Assembly: GCF_009765735.1 (NCBI RefSeq)
Contig: NZ_LMUW01000207.1
Span: 207,751 to 271,750, forward strand
Direction: 5' to 3'
Length of the DNA: 64,000 bases
Source: Xenophilus sp. L33
Lineage (GTDB): Bacteria; Pseudomonadota; Gammaproteobacteria; Burkholderiales; Burkholderiaceae_C
Shown: positions 18,318 to 27,120 of the stretch, piece after piece
Position numbering within the stretch: position 1 is the first letter of the stretch
How the letters are laid out: each line of letters begins with the position of its first letter
Notes under the pieces: model-generated
Databases searched by the model: none
Told to the model about the DNA's origin: nothing
What the model saw: the letters and a program-made list of their open reading frames with translations, nothing else
Made by a program: the position numbers and the translations under genes

Positions 18318-19343
18318 TCAGTCCGACCTGAATGTTTGCCTCATTCTTGTTGGCGCAGTATTGAACCAGCATTTGAACTTTCGACTGAAATCCGTGGAAT
18401 TGACGTATCCAATCCGTTCGGCGATGGATTCGATAGAGAGTTCGGAATGCCGGAGGTACCAAATTGCTTGGTCTTTTCTCAAATCATTTTTTATTTCTGA
18501 GTAGCTCAAACCGGCGCTTGCCAAGCGACGCATGAGTATTCTTGGGGAGACGTTTAATGCGAACGCGACTTCGGAAGGAGGGGGATTCGCATCCAGGCGG
18601 TCAAGTAGCGCCCGGCGTACCCGTTGAACGAATGTGCTCTGACCAAGTTCACCTTTCAATTTCTCGCAGGACTCCAACGCCCTCGTCGAGACCGTCGCAT
18701 CCGCAGAAGGGCATCGAGCAAGAAGAGCTCTGGACCGGATGTGAAAAGACAAACATGGCTGATCGAACACCAAGTTCGCAGTCGGCAAGTACGCACGGCC
18801 TCTGCTGTTGCCCGTAAAGCAAGAAGCGGGCAATCCGACAATCAAATCCGAGACCTGTGGGCCGTTCATTGCTTCAATTAGTCGACAGATCGCGCCCAGG
18901 ATTGAGTGGGTCACGAAGACGTGCGTCTCGCATAGTGCCCTAATGGGCCGGACCCTAAGGATATTCCACTCTAGGCCGTCCTCTAGTTGAAAGTCAAAAG
19001 TGTTGAATATCAAATTGGCGTATTTAGCTATGACTCCCAATCCGTCCCCGAAACTCAAGCTGGTTACGGCCGCGATGCCGACAGGAGTGTGATAGGGCTG
19101 CAGCATTGACCCGGCTAGCATTCCAAGCGCCGGCTCGCCTGCGAGTTGAGTCGCGTGCGCGGCGACTCGCCGGAACACCGAGAGCTCAACCTGACACTGT
19201 CCGTCGCCCAGATCGTGCCAGCCAAGTCCGGCGCTCGTAAGGACGGCCGAAGGAGCTACGCCGCGAGTGTTCAGGCAATCCAACACGCTCCGAACATAGG
19301 CCGGATGCACAAAAGGAATAGCATGTGCTTCTTTTGTGGTCAT
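18318..19343 (-). CDS. AraC family regulator with Arabinose_bd-type N-terminal domain
   Basis: 341 residues. Residues about 20-200 match the Arabinose_bd (OruR/ArgR-like) sensor: VLTSAGLGWHDLGDGQC, then LGMLAGSMLQPYHTPVGIAAVTS. Residues about 245-335 carry two helix-turn-helix motifs, the second ESIAERIGYVNSTDFSRKF being the AraC signature. Start ATG 19343. It is convergent to the porin with a 63-base gap. An 86-bp element found upstream of the MHS transporter also lies 144 bases upstream of this gene, in the same relative orientation. This suggests shared control and perhaps autoregulation (inference). Confidence 0.92.
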   Translation of the reverse strand: MTTKEAHAIPFVHPAYVRSVLDCLNTRGVAPSAVLTSAGLGWHDLGDGQCQVELSVFRRVAAHATQLAGEPALGMLAGSMLQPYHTPVGIAAVTSLSFGDGLGVIAKYANLIFNTFDFQLEDGLEWNILRVRPIRALCETHVFVTHSILGAICRLIEAMNGPQVSDLIVGLPASCFTGNSRGRAYLPTANLVFDQPCLSFHIRSRALLARCPSADATVSTRALESCEKLKGELGQSTFVQRVRRALLDRLDANPPPSEVAFALNVSPRILMRRLASAGLSYSEIKNDLRKDQAIWYLRHSELSIESIAERIGYVNSTDFSRKFKCWFNTAPTRMRQTFRSD

Positions 19344-19487
19344 GGTGATTTATGCCTTCAAATGCAAGCGCCCTCTGCGCACACGAGAATCTCAATTCGG
19401 TCAATTCGGCACCAGGTGGCGGGTAATTTTGAGTGAGCTTGGGGCTGCAAGATACCCTTGCCGGTAGACTGAGGTATCTGCGACGTT

Positions 19488-19573
19488 TAGTGTTCACAAC
19501 GGCCGATCCAGCGCCAAGAGCAAATCGGGCCACCCGATTGACCGTTCGTGCCAGCTTGGGGCGGGTCTTACCT
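19488..19573 (-). repeat. 86-bp inverted duplicate, copy 2 (upstream of the AraC gene)
   Basis: Reverse complement of 14321-14406 with three mismatches, all near the end closest to the AraC gene. The palindrome AATCGGG-CCA-CCCGATT is fully kept. The two copies face each other across about 5.1 kb that contains the MHS transporter, the porin and the AraC regulator. Confidence 0.85.
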
Positions 19574-20110
19574 GACGACGCACACAAACAGTAGGCCTGG
19601 CGCAGCGTGGCTCCTGCTCTCTAGTCGCCGCTGAGACGAAAAATTGAGTTGGTCACGTCGCGGCCCTGAGGTGGACGACGGCTGACACGTGTCTATCTGG
19701 CTGTTCAGGGTTTGCAGCAATTAACTTGCAGGGGTACGGTTGGAGTTTTGAGTCCGCCAGCAAGGTCGCCTTTGCAGCGAGAGCGGTCCTCGCCTGCGGG
19801 TCTGCAAGTCACGCCGATCGGCCGGAAGCGGAAGTTCGAGGCGTTCATCGGCTCCATGGCTGCAAGCGGACAGGTTTGGATGCCGCATCCCGTGCGACCG
19901 AGTCGGCGTGCGGCCGGCTTCGTCTGCGTGCCTGGTGCCTCTCGCGGTCAAAGACGTCGCTCGCATTGAACTTGCAGAATGCGCCGGAGAAGATCAACGC
20001 AACAGGCTGCTCTCATCGCTTCATCGAGAGCAAAATGCGTAGTGCCCGCCGTAAGGCAGGCGAGTTGCTCAACCGTCGCAGTAGAGGGTGCGCGCGACCC
20101 CGAAGCCAAG

Positions 20111-20176
20111 CTATAGCTCGGGGTGTGCGGCGCCTATCCGTTCGACAAGAAAGTCGACCAGCGCGAGACCTGGGAT
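20111..20176 (-). pseudogene. Possible C-terminal remnant of a LysR-type regulator
   Basis: The minus-strand frame between two stops reads IPGLALVDFLVERIGAAHPE followed by Leu and stop. This resembles the last helix of many LysR regulators, where a hydrophobic LxxFL segment ends the protein. Nothing upstream in any frame continues it. It is very short, so it may be chance. Confidence 0.25.
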
Positions 20177-20231
20177 CTATCGGTCTCAGGCATCAAGAGT
20201 GCTTGCAGTTTGTGCGCCTGGTTGAGTCCGC

Positions 20232-21011
20232 TCACCCTCCGCGGAGTTGGGCCGTACCATGTGCCGCCAGATCGAATTCCGCTGCCACTTGCGTCGCCAG
20301 CACCATCAGCGGTGCGCTCAGTTCCGCCGATACCCTGGCAATGGGCTCGGAAGAAGACACGCTGACATTGAGCACGTGCCCGAACGTGCCTTGCAGGCAC
20401 AGCGGCGTCGCGACTGCGATCACCTCGGCCTGCCAGGAGGCAGCGCACCAACCTTGGCGCCGCACGCTGTCGATCGCCTTGTCGACTTGACGGCGCAACT
20501 GCAGCCAGTCCTTGCGGCGGATGGCGAACTCGTCATAAAGCACGCGCCGGCTCTCCTCGGGCGCGCTCGCCAGCCATGCGCGACCGAGCGAGGTCAGCTC
20601 GATTGGCACTCGCTGACCACTCACCACGTTTCGCAGTGACGCACGGCGGCTGTAGCGGATCGATTCGAGGTAGACCATCTCACCGTGGTCGGCGACCGCG
20701 AGTCCGACGTTGACCCGCAACCTTTCGGCCAGCGAGCGCATCAAAGGGGCAGCCACCTGCAGCACAGCGGAGCCGGTGCGCATCGCATGGGCCAGGCTCA
20801 ACACGGGTGCCGCCAACCGGTAGGCGCGCGCGGGGCGATCGTGCTCCAGCATGCCAGCGGAGACCAGGGTCTGGGTCAGCCGGCTCACCGTCGCCGGCGA
20901 CAGGCCGGTCCGCTCGGCCAGTTCGCCGTTACCGAGCAGTGTCGAGCCAGGCCTGAAGGCCCGCAGGATGTCGACGCCACGCTCCAGCGATCTGTTCAGG
21001 CTGCTGCTCAT
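20232..21011 (-). CDS. IclR family transcriptional regulator
   Basis: 259 residues. ATG 21011 is chosen because GAGGAG precedes it by nine bases. Residues about 1-60 are the IclR winged helix (SLERGVDILRAF, then AERTGLSPATVSRLTQTLVS). Residues about 80-255 are the effector domain (EMVYLESIRYSRRASLRNVV, later WCAASWQAEVIAVATPL). It is divergent from the operon that starts with the Bug gene at 21123, with a 111-base gap, so it is the likely regulator of that operon. IclR proteins respond to small acids and act as repressors or activators. Confidence 0.92.
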   Translation of the reverse strand: MSSSLNRSLERGVDILRAFRPGSTLLGNGELAERTGLSPATVSRLTQTLVSAGMLEHDRPARAYRLAAPVLSLAHAMRTGSAVLQVAAPLMRSLAERLRVNVGLAVADHGEMVYLESIRYSRRASLRNVVSGQRVPIELTSLGRAWLASAPEESRRVLYDEFAIRRKDWLQLRRQVDKAIDSVRRQGWCAASWQAEVIAVATPLCLQGTFGHVLNVSVSSSEPIARVSAELSAPLMVLATQVAAEFDLAAHGTAQLRGG

Positions 21012-21122
21012 CGAATCGATCTCCTCGGGATCCAATTCCAACAGGTGGAATTGAGGGGCTGCATCGTCGCAGTATGAGGCCTAAGCTCGGCGGCGGGTCC
21101 TCAGAGAACAGGAGACACATCG

Positions 21123-22127
21123 ATGAACGCCCTACGATCCAGCGCCCTAACACGCCGCATCGCCCTCTTGCGTCGCGCGGCGATTGCCGCTGCCGCCCTG
21201 CTGGCTGCGGCTTGGCTGCCGGCACTGGCCGCATTTCCGGACCGCCCGATCCATGTTGTCGTTCCCTTTTCGCCCGGCGGCGGTACCGATGCGGTGACCC
21301 GCATGCTCAGCGTCGGCATGGCTCAGGTATTGGGCCAGCCGGTGATCGTCGACAACAAACCCGGCGCCGGCACCATCATCGGCAGCGACTTCGTCGCCAA
21401 GAGCGCGCCGGACGGCAGCACGCTGGTCATGGCGACCTTTGCGCATGCAGTGAACCCGGCGCTGCAGCCCAAGCTCCCTTACGACACCGACAAGGCCTTC
21501 GCGCCCGTGGCGTTGATCGGCGTTTCGCCCAACGTGCTGGTGGTGCGGATGGCGAGTCCCTATCAGAGCGTGGCGGATGCGGTGGCGGCCGCCAAGGCAA
21601 AGCCGGGCACGCTCACCTTCGCGTCGCAGGGCAACGGCACCTCGGCGCATCTGGCGGGCGAACTCTTCAAGAACCTTGCCAAGGTCGACATCACGCACGT
21701 GCCCTACCGTGGCGCGGCACCGGCGATGACCGACCTGCTGGGCGGGCAGGTCGACATGATGTTCGCGACCGGTTCGGCGGCGCGTCCCTTCCTCGATAGC
21801 AAACAGATGCGCGCGCTCGGCGTCACCACAGAGCGGCGCTCGCTAGCGCTGCCGGATGTGCCCACCATGGCCGAGGCCGGCGTGCACGGCTACGCAGCGG
21901 AGAGCTGGTATGGGTTGTACGTCGCGGCCGGTACGCCCCGGGATGTGATCGACAAACTCAATGCCGCGGCGAAGCAGGCAGTCAAGACGCCGGCCTTCCT
22001 CAAGCAAGCCGACTCCGAGGGCCTGAACGTCGACGTCGGAACGCCGGAGCAGCTCGGCGCCTATGTCAGTGCCCAGGAGGCACGCTGGCGCAAGGTCGTC
22101 CAGGACAACCACATCAGCATCGATTGA
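21123..22127 (+). CDS. Tripartite tricarboxylate transporter receptor, Bug family
   Basis: 334 residues. A long basic and hydrophobic leader (TRRIALLRRAAIAAAALLAA) precedes FPDRPIHVVVPFSPGGGTDAV, the Bug ligand loop. TFASQGNGTSAHLAGELF and THVPYRGAAPAMTDLLGGQ are the conserved middle. It is the first gene of a five-gene operon: the isomerase starts 13 bases after its stop, and a second Bug lies three genes down. A periplasmic carboxylate receptor is the safe assignment; the specific ligand is unknown. Confidence 0.93.
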   Translation: MNALRSSALTRRIALLRRAAIAAAALLAAAWLPALAAFPDRPIHVVVPFSPGGGTDAVTRMLSVGMAQVLGQPVIVDNKPGAGTIIGSDFVAKSAPDGSTLVMATFAHAVNPALQPKLPYDTDKAFAPVALIGVSPNVLVVRMASPYQSVADAVAAAKAKPGTLTFASQGNGTSAHLAGELFKNLAKVDITHVPYRGAAPAMTDLLGGQVDMMFATGSAARPFLDSKQMRALGVTTERRSLALPDVPTMAEAGVHGYAAESWYGLYVAAGTPRDVIDKLNAAAKQAVKTPAFLKQADSEGLNVDVGTPEQLGAYVSAQEARWRKVVQDNHISID

Positions 22128-22140
22128 AAGGACCCGAAAC

Positions 22141-22956
22141 ATGGATTCGCCCAAAAATGAGCCCCTCGTGGACCTGCAGGTTCGCGCAGGAATCGCCATC
22201 CTGACCCTCAACCGGCCCGAGAAGCGCAATGCGATGAGCGACGCGATGCGCGCCGAATTCGTCGCCGCGCTCGAGCGAGTCGCGAGCGATCAAGCCATCC
22301 GCGCTCTGGTGCTGACCGGCCGCGGCAAGGGCTTCTGCGCCGGCGGCGATGTCGCGGGAATGGAGCGACGCATGCAGGCACCGACGGGCGAGATCGCCTT
22401 CAACGGCTGGACCCGGCAACAAGGTGTCCATCATGCTCAGGCGCTGCTGCACACGATGCCGAAGCCGACCATCGCGGCGGTCAATGGCGCGGCCTCGGGC
22501 CTGGGCGCCGATACCGCGCTGGCCTGCGATTTCATCATCGCTTCGGATGCGGCGAGCTTTACCTGGTCGTACATTCATCGCGGCATCGTCCCCGATGGCG
22601 GCGGCATGTACTTCCTGCCCCGCCGGGTCGGCCTGGCGAAGGCCAAGGAACTGATCTTCAGCGGCCGCAAGGTGGAACTCGAAGAGGCGCTGCGCCTGGG
22701 CATCGTCGATCGGCCAGCGCTTGCTGAGAACCTGGTCGCAGATGCCGAGCAGTGGGCTGCCGAGATGAGCAAGGGCTCGGCAACGGCTCTGGCACTGGGC
22801 AAGACCATCCTGAACCAAAGCTTCGAGCTCTCGGCGCAGCAGGTGTTCGCCCAGGGCAGCCAGGCCCAGGGCATCTGCTACACCAGCACGGAGCATCGCC
22901 AATCGGTGCTGGCCTTCCTGGCCAAGAGCAGCCAGCCCAAGGAGTCGTCGCAGTGA
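22141..22956 (+). CDS. Enoyl-CoA hydratase/isomerase family protein (PaaG-like active site)
   Basis: 271 residues of the crotonase fold: RPEKRNAMSDAM, CAGGDVAGM (oxyanion hole) and ASGLGADTALACDF. Both classical hydratase Glu positions are replaced: the first is Asp (GADTAL) and the second is Tyr. GIVPDGGGMYFLPRRVG carries an Asp as in PaaG/BadI-type isomerases and ring-opening hydrolases. It is therefore more likely an isomerase or ring-cleaving crotonase than a hydratase. The ribosome site GAAAGGA precedes ATG 22141, and the gene overlaps the next by four bases. Confidence 0.9.
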   Translation: MDSPKNEPLVDLQVRAGIAILTLNRPEKRNAMSDAMRAEFVAALERVASDQAIRALVLTGRGKGFCAGGDVAGMERRMQAPTGEIAFNGWTRQQGVHHAQALLHTMPKPTIAAVNGAASGLGADTALACDFIIASDAASFTWSYIHRGIVPDGGGMYFLPRRVGLAKAKELIFSGRKVELEEALRLGIVDRPALAENLVADAEQWAAEMSKGSATALALGKTILNQSFELSAQQVFAQGSQAQGICYTSTEHRQSVLAFLAKSSQPKESSQ

Positions 22957-25106
22957 GCGTGGTTGACGCCATCGCCAGGCTGGTGGCGCCCCGCAGCGTC
23001 GCGGTGATCGGCGCATCGGCCGATCCGGCCAAGACGGCCGGCCGTCCGGTCGCCTACCTGCGCAAGCACGGGTTCGCGGGCACCATCTATCCGGTCAACC
23101 CTCGGGTCGACGACATTGGCGGCTTGCGCTGCTATCCGGACATCGCCTCGCTGCCCGAGGTGCCGGACGTAGGCATCGTGCTGCTGGGCGCCGAGCGGGC
23201 TCACCTGGCGGTGCGAGAACTCGCCGAGCGTGGCACCGCTGCCGCGATCGTGCTGGCCAGCGGCTATGCCGAGACCGGCGACGAAGGCGCGCGGCGTCAG
23301 CGGCAACTGCTGGAGGCTGCGGGCACCATGCGCATCCTGGGACCGAACACCATCGGGCTGGTCAACCTGAGCGATCGCATCGTCCTCTCGGCCAGCGGTG
23401 CGCTCGAGATGGAGCGCTTCAGTGCCGGTTCGATCGGTGTCGTGTCGCAGAGCGGCGGCATTCTCGGCGCCCTGCTCTCGCGTGCCACCGCGCGTGGCAT
23501 CGGCCTTTCGAAGCTGGTTTCGACCAGCAACGAGGTCGACCTGGAACTTGCCGACTTCATCGAGCACCTGGCCGACGACGAGGCGACTCGGGTCATCGCG
23601 CTCTACGTCGAGACGGTGCGCAACCCGGAACGCTTCCGGGCGGCGGCGCTGCGGGCCGCCCGCGCCGGCAAGCCGATCGTCGCCTTCAAGATCGGGCGCT
23701 CCGAGGCCGGTGCCAAGGCCGCGATCTCGCACACCGGCGCGATGGCGGGTTCGGATCGCATGTACGACGCGCTGTTCAAGCAGGTCGGCGTGATACGAGC
23801 GCAGTCCTTCGGCGACCTGCTCGACATTCCGCTCGCCCTGTCGACCGGGCGCACCCTGCACGGCCGACGGGTGGCGGTGCTGACCTCGACCGGCGGCGCC
23901 GGCACCCTGGTGTCGGACAGCCTCGGCGTCTCGGGCTTCGATACACCGGCACCCGATGCGCACACAGCTGCGGCACTGCGGGCGCTGCAGACCGGCGACC
24001 ACGCGAGCCTCGATCGCAATCCGATCGACGTCACCCTGGCGGGGTTGCAGCCCGACCTGCTGCGCGGCGCGATCCGGGCCTTGTTGGCCAGCCCGAGCTA
24101 CGACGCGCTCGCCATCGTCGTCGGATCCTCGGGACTGGCCATGCCCGAACTCATGGCTGGAGCGATCCAGGACTGCTTGCCGCTGTCGGACAAGCCGGTG
24201 ATCGCTTATGTCAGCCCCCATGCGCCGCAGGTGGGTGCGGTGCTGACGCAACGCGGGGTGCCTGCTTTTTCCGATCCTGAAAGCTGCACCGCGGCGCTGG
24301 CAGGCATGCTGCAGGCCGCCGGCCGGCGTGAGTCGTCTTCGAGCGCGCAGGCGCAGGCGCCGGGGTTCGGCGATGGCGATGTTGCTGCGGCCGCCACGCT
24401 GCGCGACTTTCCTGTCGGAGCGCTCGACGAAGCGCAAGCCAAGCAACTCTTTGCGCGCTTCGGCGTGCCCTCTGCGGCCGAGGCCGTGGTCGAGACCACG
24501 GCGCAGGCCGAGGAGGCTGCGCGGCGCCTGGGCGGTCGCACGGTGCTCAAGTTGCTTTCGGCCGAGATCACCCACAAGAGCGATGTCGGTGGAGTGGTGG
24601 TCGACGTGGGTCCGGAGCAGATCGCCGCGCGTCTCATGCTGATGACCGAGCAGGTGGAGGCCCTCACCGGCGTGCGGCCGCGCCGTTTCCTGGTGCAGCA
24701 ACTGGTGAGCGGCGGTGTCGAGCTGATCCTCGGCATGCATCGCGACCTGATCGGCACTGCGATCCTGCTCGGAATGGGTGGCGTGGCCGCCGAGTTGTTC
24801 GGCGACACCACCATGCGCCTGCTGCCGCCTCGCGGCGGGTTGAGCCACGAAGATGCGTTGGGAATGGCGCGCGAGCTGAAGACGTGGCCGCTGCTCGACG
24901 GCTTCAGGGGTCGTCCGGTCGCCGATGTCGAGGCGCTCGCCTCGGCCATCGTGTCGTTCTCGCAGATGGTGGCGACACTAGGCGATCGCCTGGTCGAAGC
25001 CGAGATCAACCCGTTGTTCGTGCTGCCCGGGGGCCAGGGCGTGCGTGCGGCAGATGGCGTGGCCGTCCTCGCAGCGGCCGGCAGTGTTCAAGGAGACACC
25101 CGATGA
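22953..25106 (+). CDS. Acyl-CoA synthetase (NDP-forming), CoA-binding and ATP-grasp fusion
   Basis: 717 residues. Residues about 1-130 are a CoA-binding Rossmann domain (RSVAVIGASADPAKTAGRPV). Residues about 150-460 are succinyl-CoA-ligase-like and contain the phosphorylated His in AAISHTGAMAGSD. Residues about 500-715 are an ATP-grasp_5 domain (LKLLSAEITHKSDVGGVVVDV, then EINPLFVLPGG). It makes acyl-CoA from acid, nucleoside triphosphate and CoA through a phosphohistidine. The GTG start overlaps the isomerase stop (GTGA) and its own stop overlaps the next ATG, showing tight coupling. It probably activates the acid brought by the flanking Bug receptors (inference). Confidence 0.94.
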   Translation: MSVVDAIARLVAPRSVAVIGASADPAKTAGRPVAYLRKHGFAGTIYPVNPRVDDIGGLRCYPDIASLPEVPDVGIVLLGAERAHLAVRELAERGTAAAIVLASGYAETGDEGARRQRQLLEAAGTMRILGPNTIGLVNLSDRIVLSASGALEMERFSAGSIGVVSQSGGILGALLSRATARGIGLSKLVSTSNEVDLELADFIEHLADDEATRVIALYVETVRNPERFRAAALRAARAGKPIVAFKIGRSEAGAKAAISHTGAMAGSDRMYDALFKQVGVIRAQSFGDLLDIPLALSTGRTLHGRRVAVLTSTGGAGTLVSDSLGVSGFDTPAPDAHTAAALRALQTGDHASLDRNPIDVTLAGLQPDLLRGAIRALLASPSYDALAIVVGSSGLAMPELMAGAIQDCLPLSDKPVIAYVSPHAPQVGAVLTQRGVPAFSDPESCTAALAGMLQAAGRRESSSSAQAQAPGFGDGDVAAAATLRDFPVGALDEAQAKQLFARFGVPSAAEAVVETTAQAEEAARRLGGRTVLKLLSAEITHKSDVGGVVVDVGPEQIAARLMLMTEQVEALTGVRPRRFLVQQLVSGGVELILGMHRDLIGTAILLGMGGVAAELFGDTTMRLLPPRGGLSHEDALGMARELKTWPLLDGFRGRPVADVEALASAIVSFSQMVATLGDRLVEAEINPLFVLPGGQGVRAADGVAVLAAAGSVQGDTR

Positions 25107-26089
25107 TCGCTTGCGACCCAGCGCGCCGGCGCTTCAACGCCGCATTCGTTTCCGGCATCGCCTCGGCCATCTTGCCGACCTGGAGCCGGGCCGACGACTT
25201 CCCTACCAAGACGATTCGCATCGTGGTGCCATTCGCGCCCGGAGGTCCGACCGACCTGATGGCGCGCACCATCGCCAAGAGCATGACCGCGAGCCTCGGG
25301 CAGGCGGTCATCGTCGACAACCGGCCGGGCGGCGGCGGCGTGATCGGCATGAGCGAAGTCATGCATCAGCCCGCGGATGGCTACACGCTGGTGATGCCGT
25401 CGATCCTGGCGGTGACCAATCCGGCCTTGATGCCCAACTATCCGTTCGACACCCTGCGCGACTTCTCGCCGCTGACGGTTGTGGGCTTCGTTCCACATGC
25501 GGTGGTGGTGCGCCCCGACTACGCTGCCAAGACGCTGGCGGAACTCGTGGCGCTTGGGAAGGCCAAGCCGAACACCTTATCCTACGGCTCGTCGGGAATC
25601 GGCACGTCTGCGCATTTGGGGGCGGCGCTGTTCGCGCAGCGCGCCGGAATCGAGGCGGTGCATGTGCCCTACCGCGGCTCCGGCCCGGCCGTCGAGGATC
25701 TGCTTGGCGGGCGCATCCAGTTCATGTTCCTCGACATGACGACCGCCCTGCCGCAGATCAAGGCAGGCAAGCTGCGTGCTCTCGCAGTGGCGCCGGCCCA
25801 GCGCTTTGCCGGACTCCCGGATGTGCCGACGGTCGCGGAGCAGGGCTATCCCGGTTTCGAGGTGCACGGCTGGTACGGCCTGATGCTGAAGGCCCACACT
25901 GCGCCCGCCACTCAGCAGCGCCTCTACACCGAGGTCAAGAATGCGCTCGATTCGGCCGAGGTGCGTGAAGTCTTTCGCGCCCAGGGCATCGAGCCCGGCG
26001 GCATGCCGCCGGCCGCCTTCACCGAAATGGTCCGCAATGATCTGAAGACCTGGAAACAGGTCGTCGACCAGCTGCACATCACCCTCTAG
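25103..26089 (+). CDS. Tripartite tricarboxylate transporter receptor, Bug family
   Basis: 328 residues. ATG 25103 overlaps the synthetase stop (ATGA) with AGGAG ten bases before it. The leader (FNAAFVSGIASAILPTWSRA) is only moderately hydrophobic. Then FPTKTIRIVVPFAPGGPTDLMAR gives the Bug ligand loop, and SYGSSGIGTSAHLGAALFAQ and HVPYRGSGPAVEDLLGGR the rest. This is the second Bug receptor of one operon, suggesting two related ligands or a duplicated sensor function. The dehydrogenase follows after ten bases. Confidence 0.93.
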   Translation: MIACDPARRRFNAAFVSGIASAILPTWSRADDFPTKTIRIVVPFAPGGPTDLMARTIAKSMTASLGQAVIVDNRPGGGGVIGMSEVMHQPADGYTLVMPSILAVTNPALMPNYPFDTLRDFSPLTVVGFVPHAVVVRPDYAAKTLAELVALGKAKPNTLSYGSSGIGTSAHLGAALFAQRAGIEAVHVPYRGSGPAVEDLLGGRIQFMFLDMTTALPQIKAGKLRALAVAPAQRFAGLPDVPTVAEQGYPGFEVHGWYGLMLKAHTAPATQQRLYTEVKNALDSAEVREVFRAQGIEPGGMPPAAFTEMVRNDLKTWKQVVDQLHITL

Positions 26090-26099
26090 GACGGTTTTC

Positions 26100-27071
26100 A
26101 TGCGCATCGTCATTCCGGACGACTATCAGAACTGCTTGCGCGGCCTCGATTGCTTCGCCAAGCTGGCAGGGCACGAAGTCCAGATCTTCCACGACACGGT
26201 CAAGGACATCGATGCTCTGGCGGCGCGATTCGCCGACGCCGATGCGATCGTATTGACGCGGGAACGCACCCGCATCGATGCGGCGCTGCTCGATCGCCTG
26301 CCACGACTGCGCCTCATCTGCCAGACCGGCAAACTCGCCGGCCACGTCGACCTGGCTGCATGCACCGCGCGAGGGGTGCTGGTCGCCGAAGGCAGCGGTG
26401 CCGGATCTGCAACGGCCGAACTCAGTTGGGCGCTCGCGCTGGCCAGCCGGAGGTACCTGGTCGACGAGGCCAACCGGTTGCAACGCGGGTTGTGGCAGGG
26501 ACACCTGGGGCAGCAACTGAATGGGCAACGCCTGGGGGTCTGGAGCTACGGCCGGATCGGTCGGCAGGTCGCCGCCTACGGCAAGGTCTTCGGCATGAAG
26601 GTGTGGGTCTGGGGACGGGCGGGCTCGGTTGCTGCGGCAGCCGGCGACGGCTTCGAGGTGGCGCCGTCGCGTGAAGATTTCTTCGCGGCCAGCGACGTGA
26701 TCAGCCTGCATGTGCGGCTCTGCCCGGAGACGACCGGGTTGGTCACCGCCGAGGACCTGCAGCGCATGAAGGCCAGCGCGCTGCTGGTCAACACCAGTCG
26801 GGCCGAGTTGATCGAACGCGGCGCGCTCGAAAGGGCCCTCGTCGCGGGCAGGCCGGGATTCGCGGCGATCGATGTCTACGAGGAGGAGCCCCTGCGCGGC
26901 CGCGACCACCCGCTGCTGAAGCTCCCCAATGCCTTGTGCACGCCCCACATCGGCTATGTCGAACGGGACAACTTCGAGCGCTACTTCGGCATCGCGTTCG
27001 ACCACATCAACCAGTACAGCGCCGGCTGCCTGACCGATGTCGTGAATCCGCAGGCGCGCGTCCACGGTTGA
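26100..27071 (+). CDS. D-2-hydroxyacid dehydrogenase family protein
   Basis: 323 residues. The NAD-binding loop reads WSYGRIG near residue 147, where the first Gly of GxGxxG is Ser, so cofactor binding may be altered. The catalytic residues remain: Arg in NTSRAELIE, Glu in DVYEEEPL and His in CTPHIGYVERD. The opening MRIVIPDDYQNC resembles its convergent neighbour's MRIAVLDDYQRV, so the two are paralogs of one subfamily. It is the last gene of the Bug-isomerase-synthetase-Bug operon; a 2-hydroxy acid is a likely intermediate (inference). Confidence 0.92.
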   Translation: MRIVIPDDYQNCLRGLDCFAKLAGHEVQIFHDTVKDIDALAARFADADAIVLTRERTRIDAALLDRLPRLRLICQTGKLAGHVDLAACTARGVLVAEGSGAGSATAELSWALALASRRYLVDEANRLQRGLWQGHLGQQLNGQRLGVWSYGRIGRQVAAYGKVFGMKVWVWGRAGSVAAAAGDGFEVAPSREDFFAASDVISLHVRLCPETTGLVTAEDLQRMKASALLVNTSRAELIERGALERALVAGRPGFAAIDVYEEEPLRGRDHPLLKLPNALCTPHIGYVERDNFERYFGIAFDHINQYSAGCLTDVVNPQARVHG

Positions 27072-27120
27072 GGCTGTCCAGGGATCGAGCCAGGGCGCAA
27101 GCTGCACCCGCACGCCACCA

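Larger units (their letters stand above)
19344..20231. other. 888-base intergenic region with repeat copy 2 and a gene remnant
   Basis: Holds the 86-bp inverted duplicate (19488-19573) and a short coding remnant near 20111-20176. The rest (19580-20110) has only open frames without family features. It separates the transporter-porin-AraC block from the IclR-led operon and reads like a junction that has lost genes. Confidence 0.45.

Noticed and set aside
22878..24848. 656-codon open frame on the minus strand
   Set aside because: It lies opposite the NDP-forming acyl-CoA synthetase gene, is rich in Arg, Gly, Ala and His, and shows no domain; typical antisense shadow of GC-rich codons.
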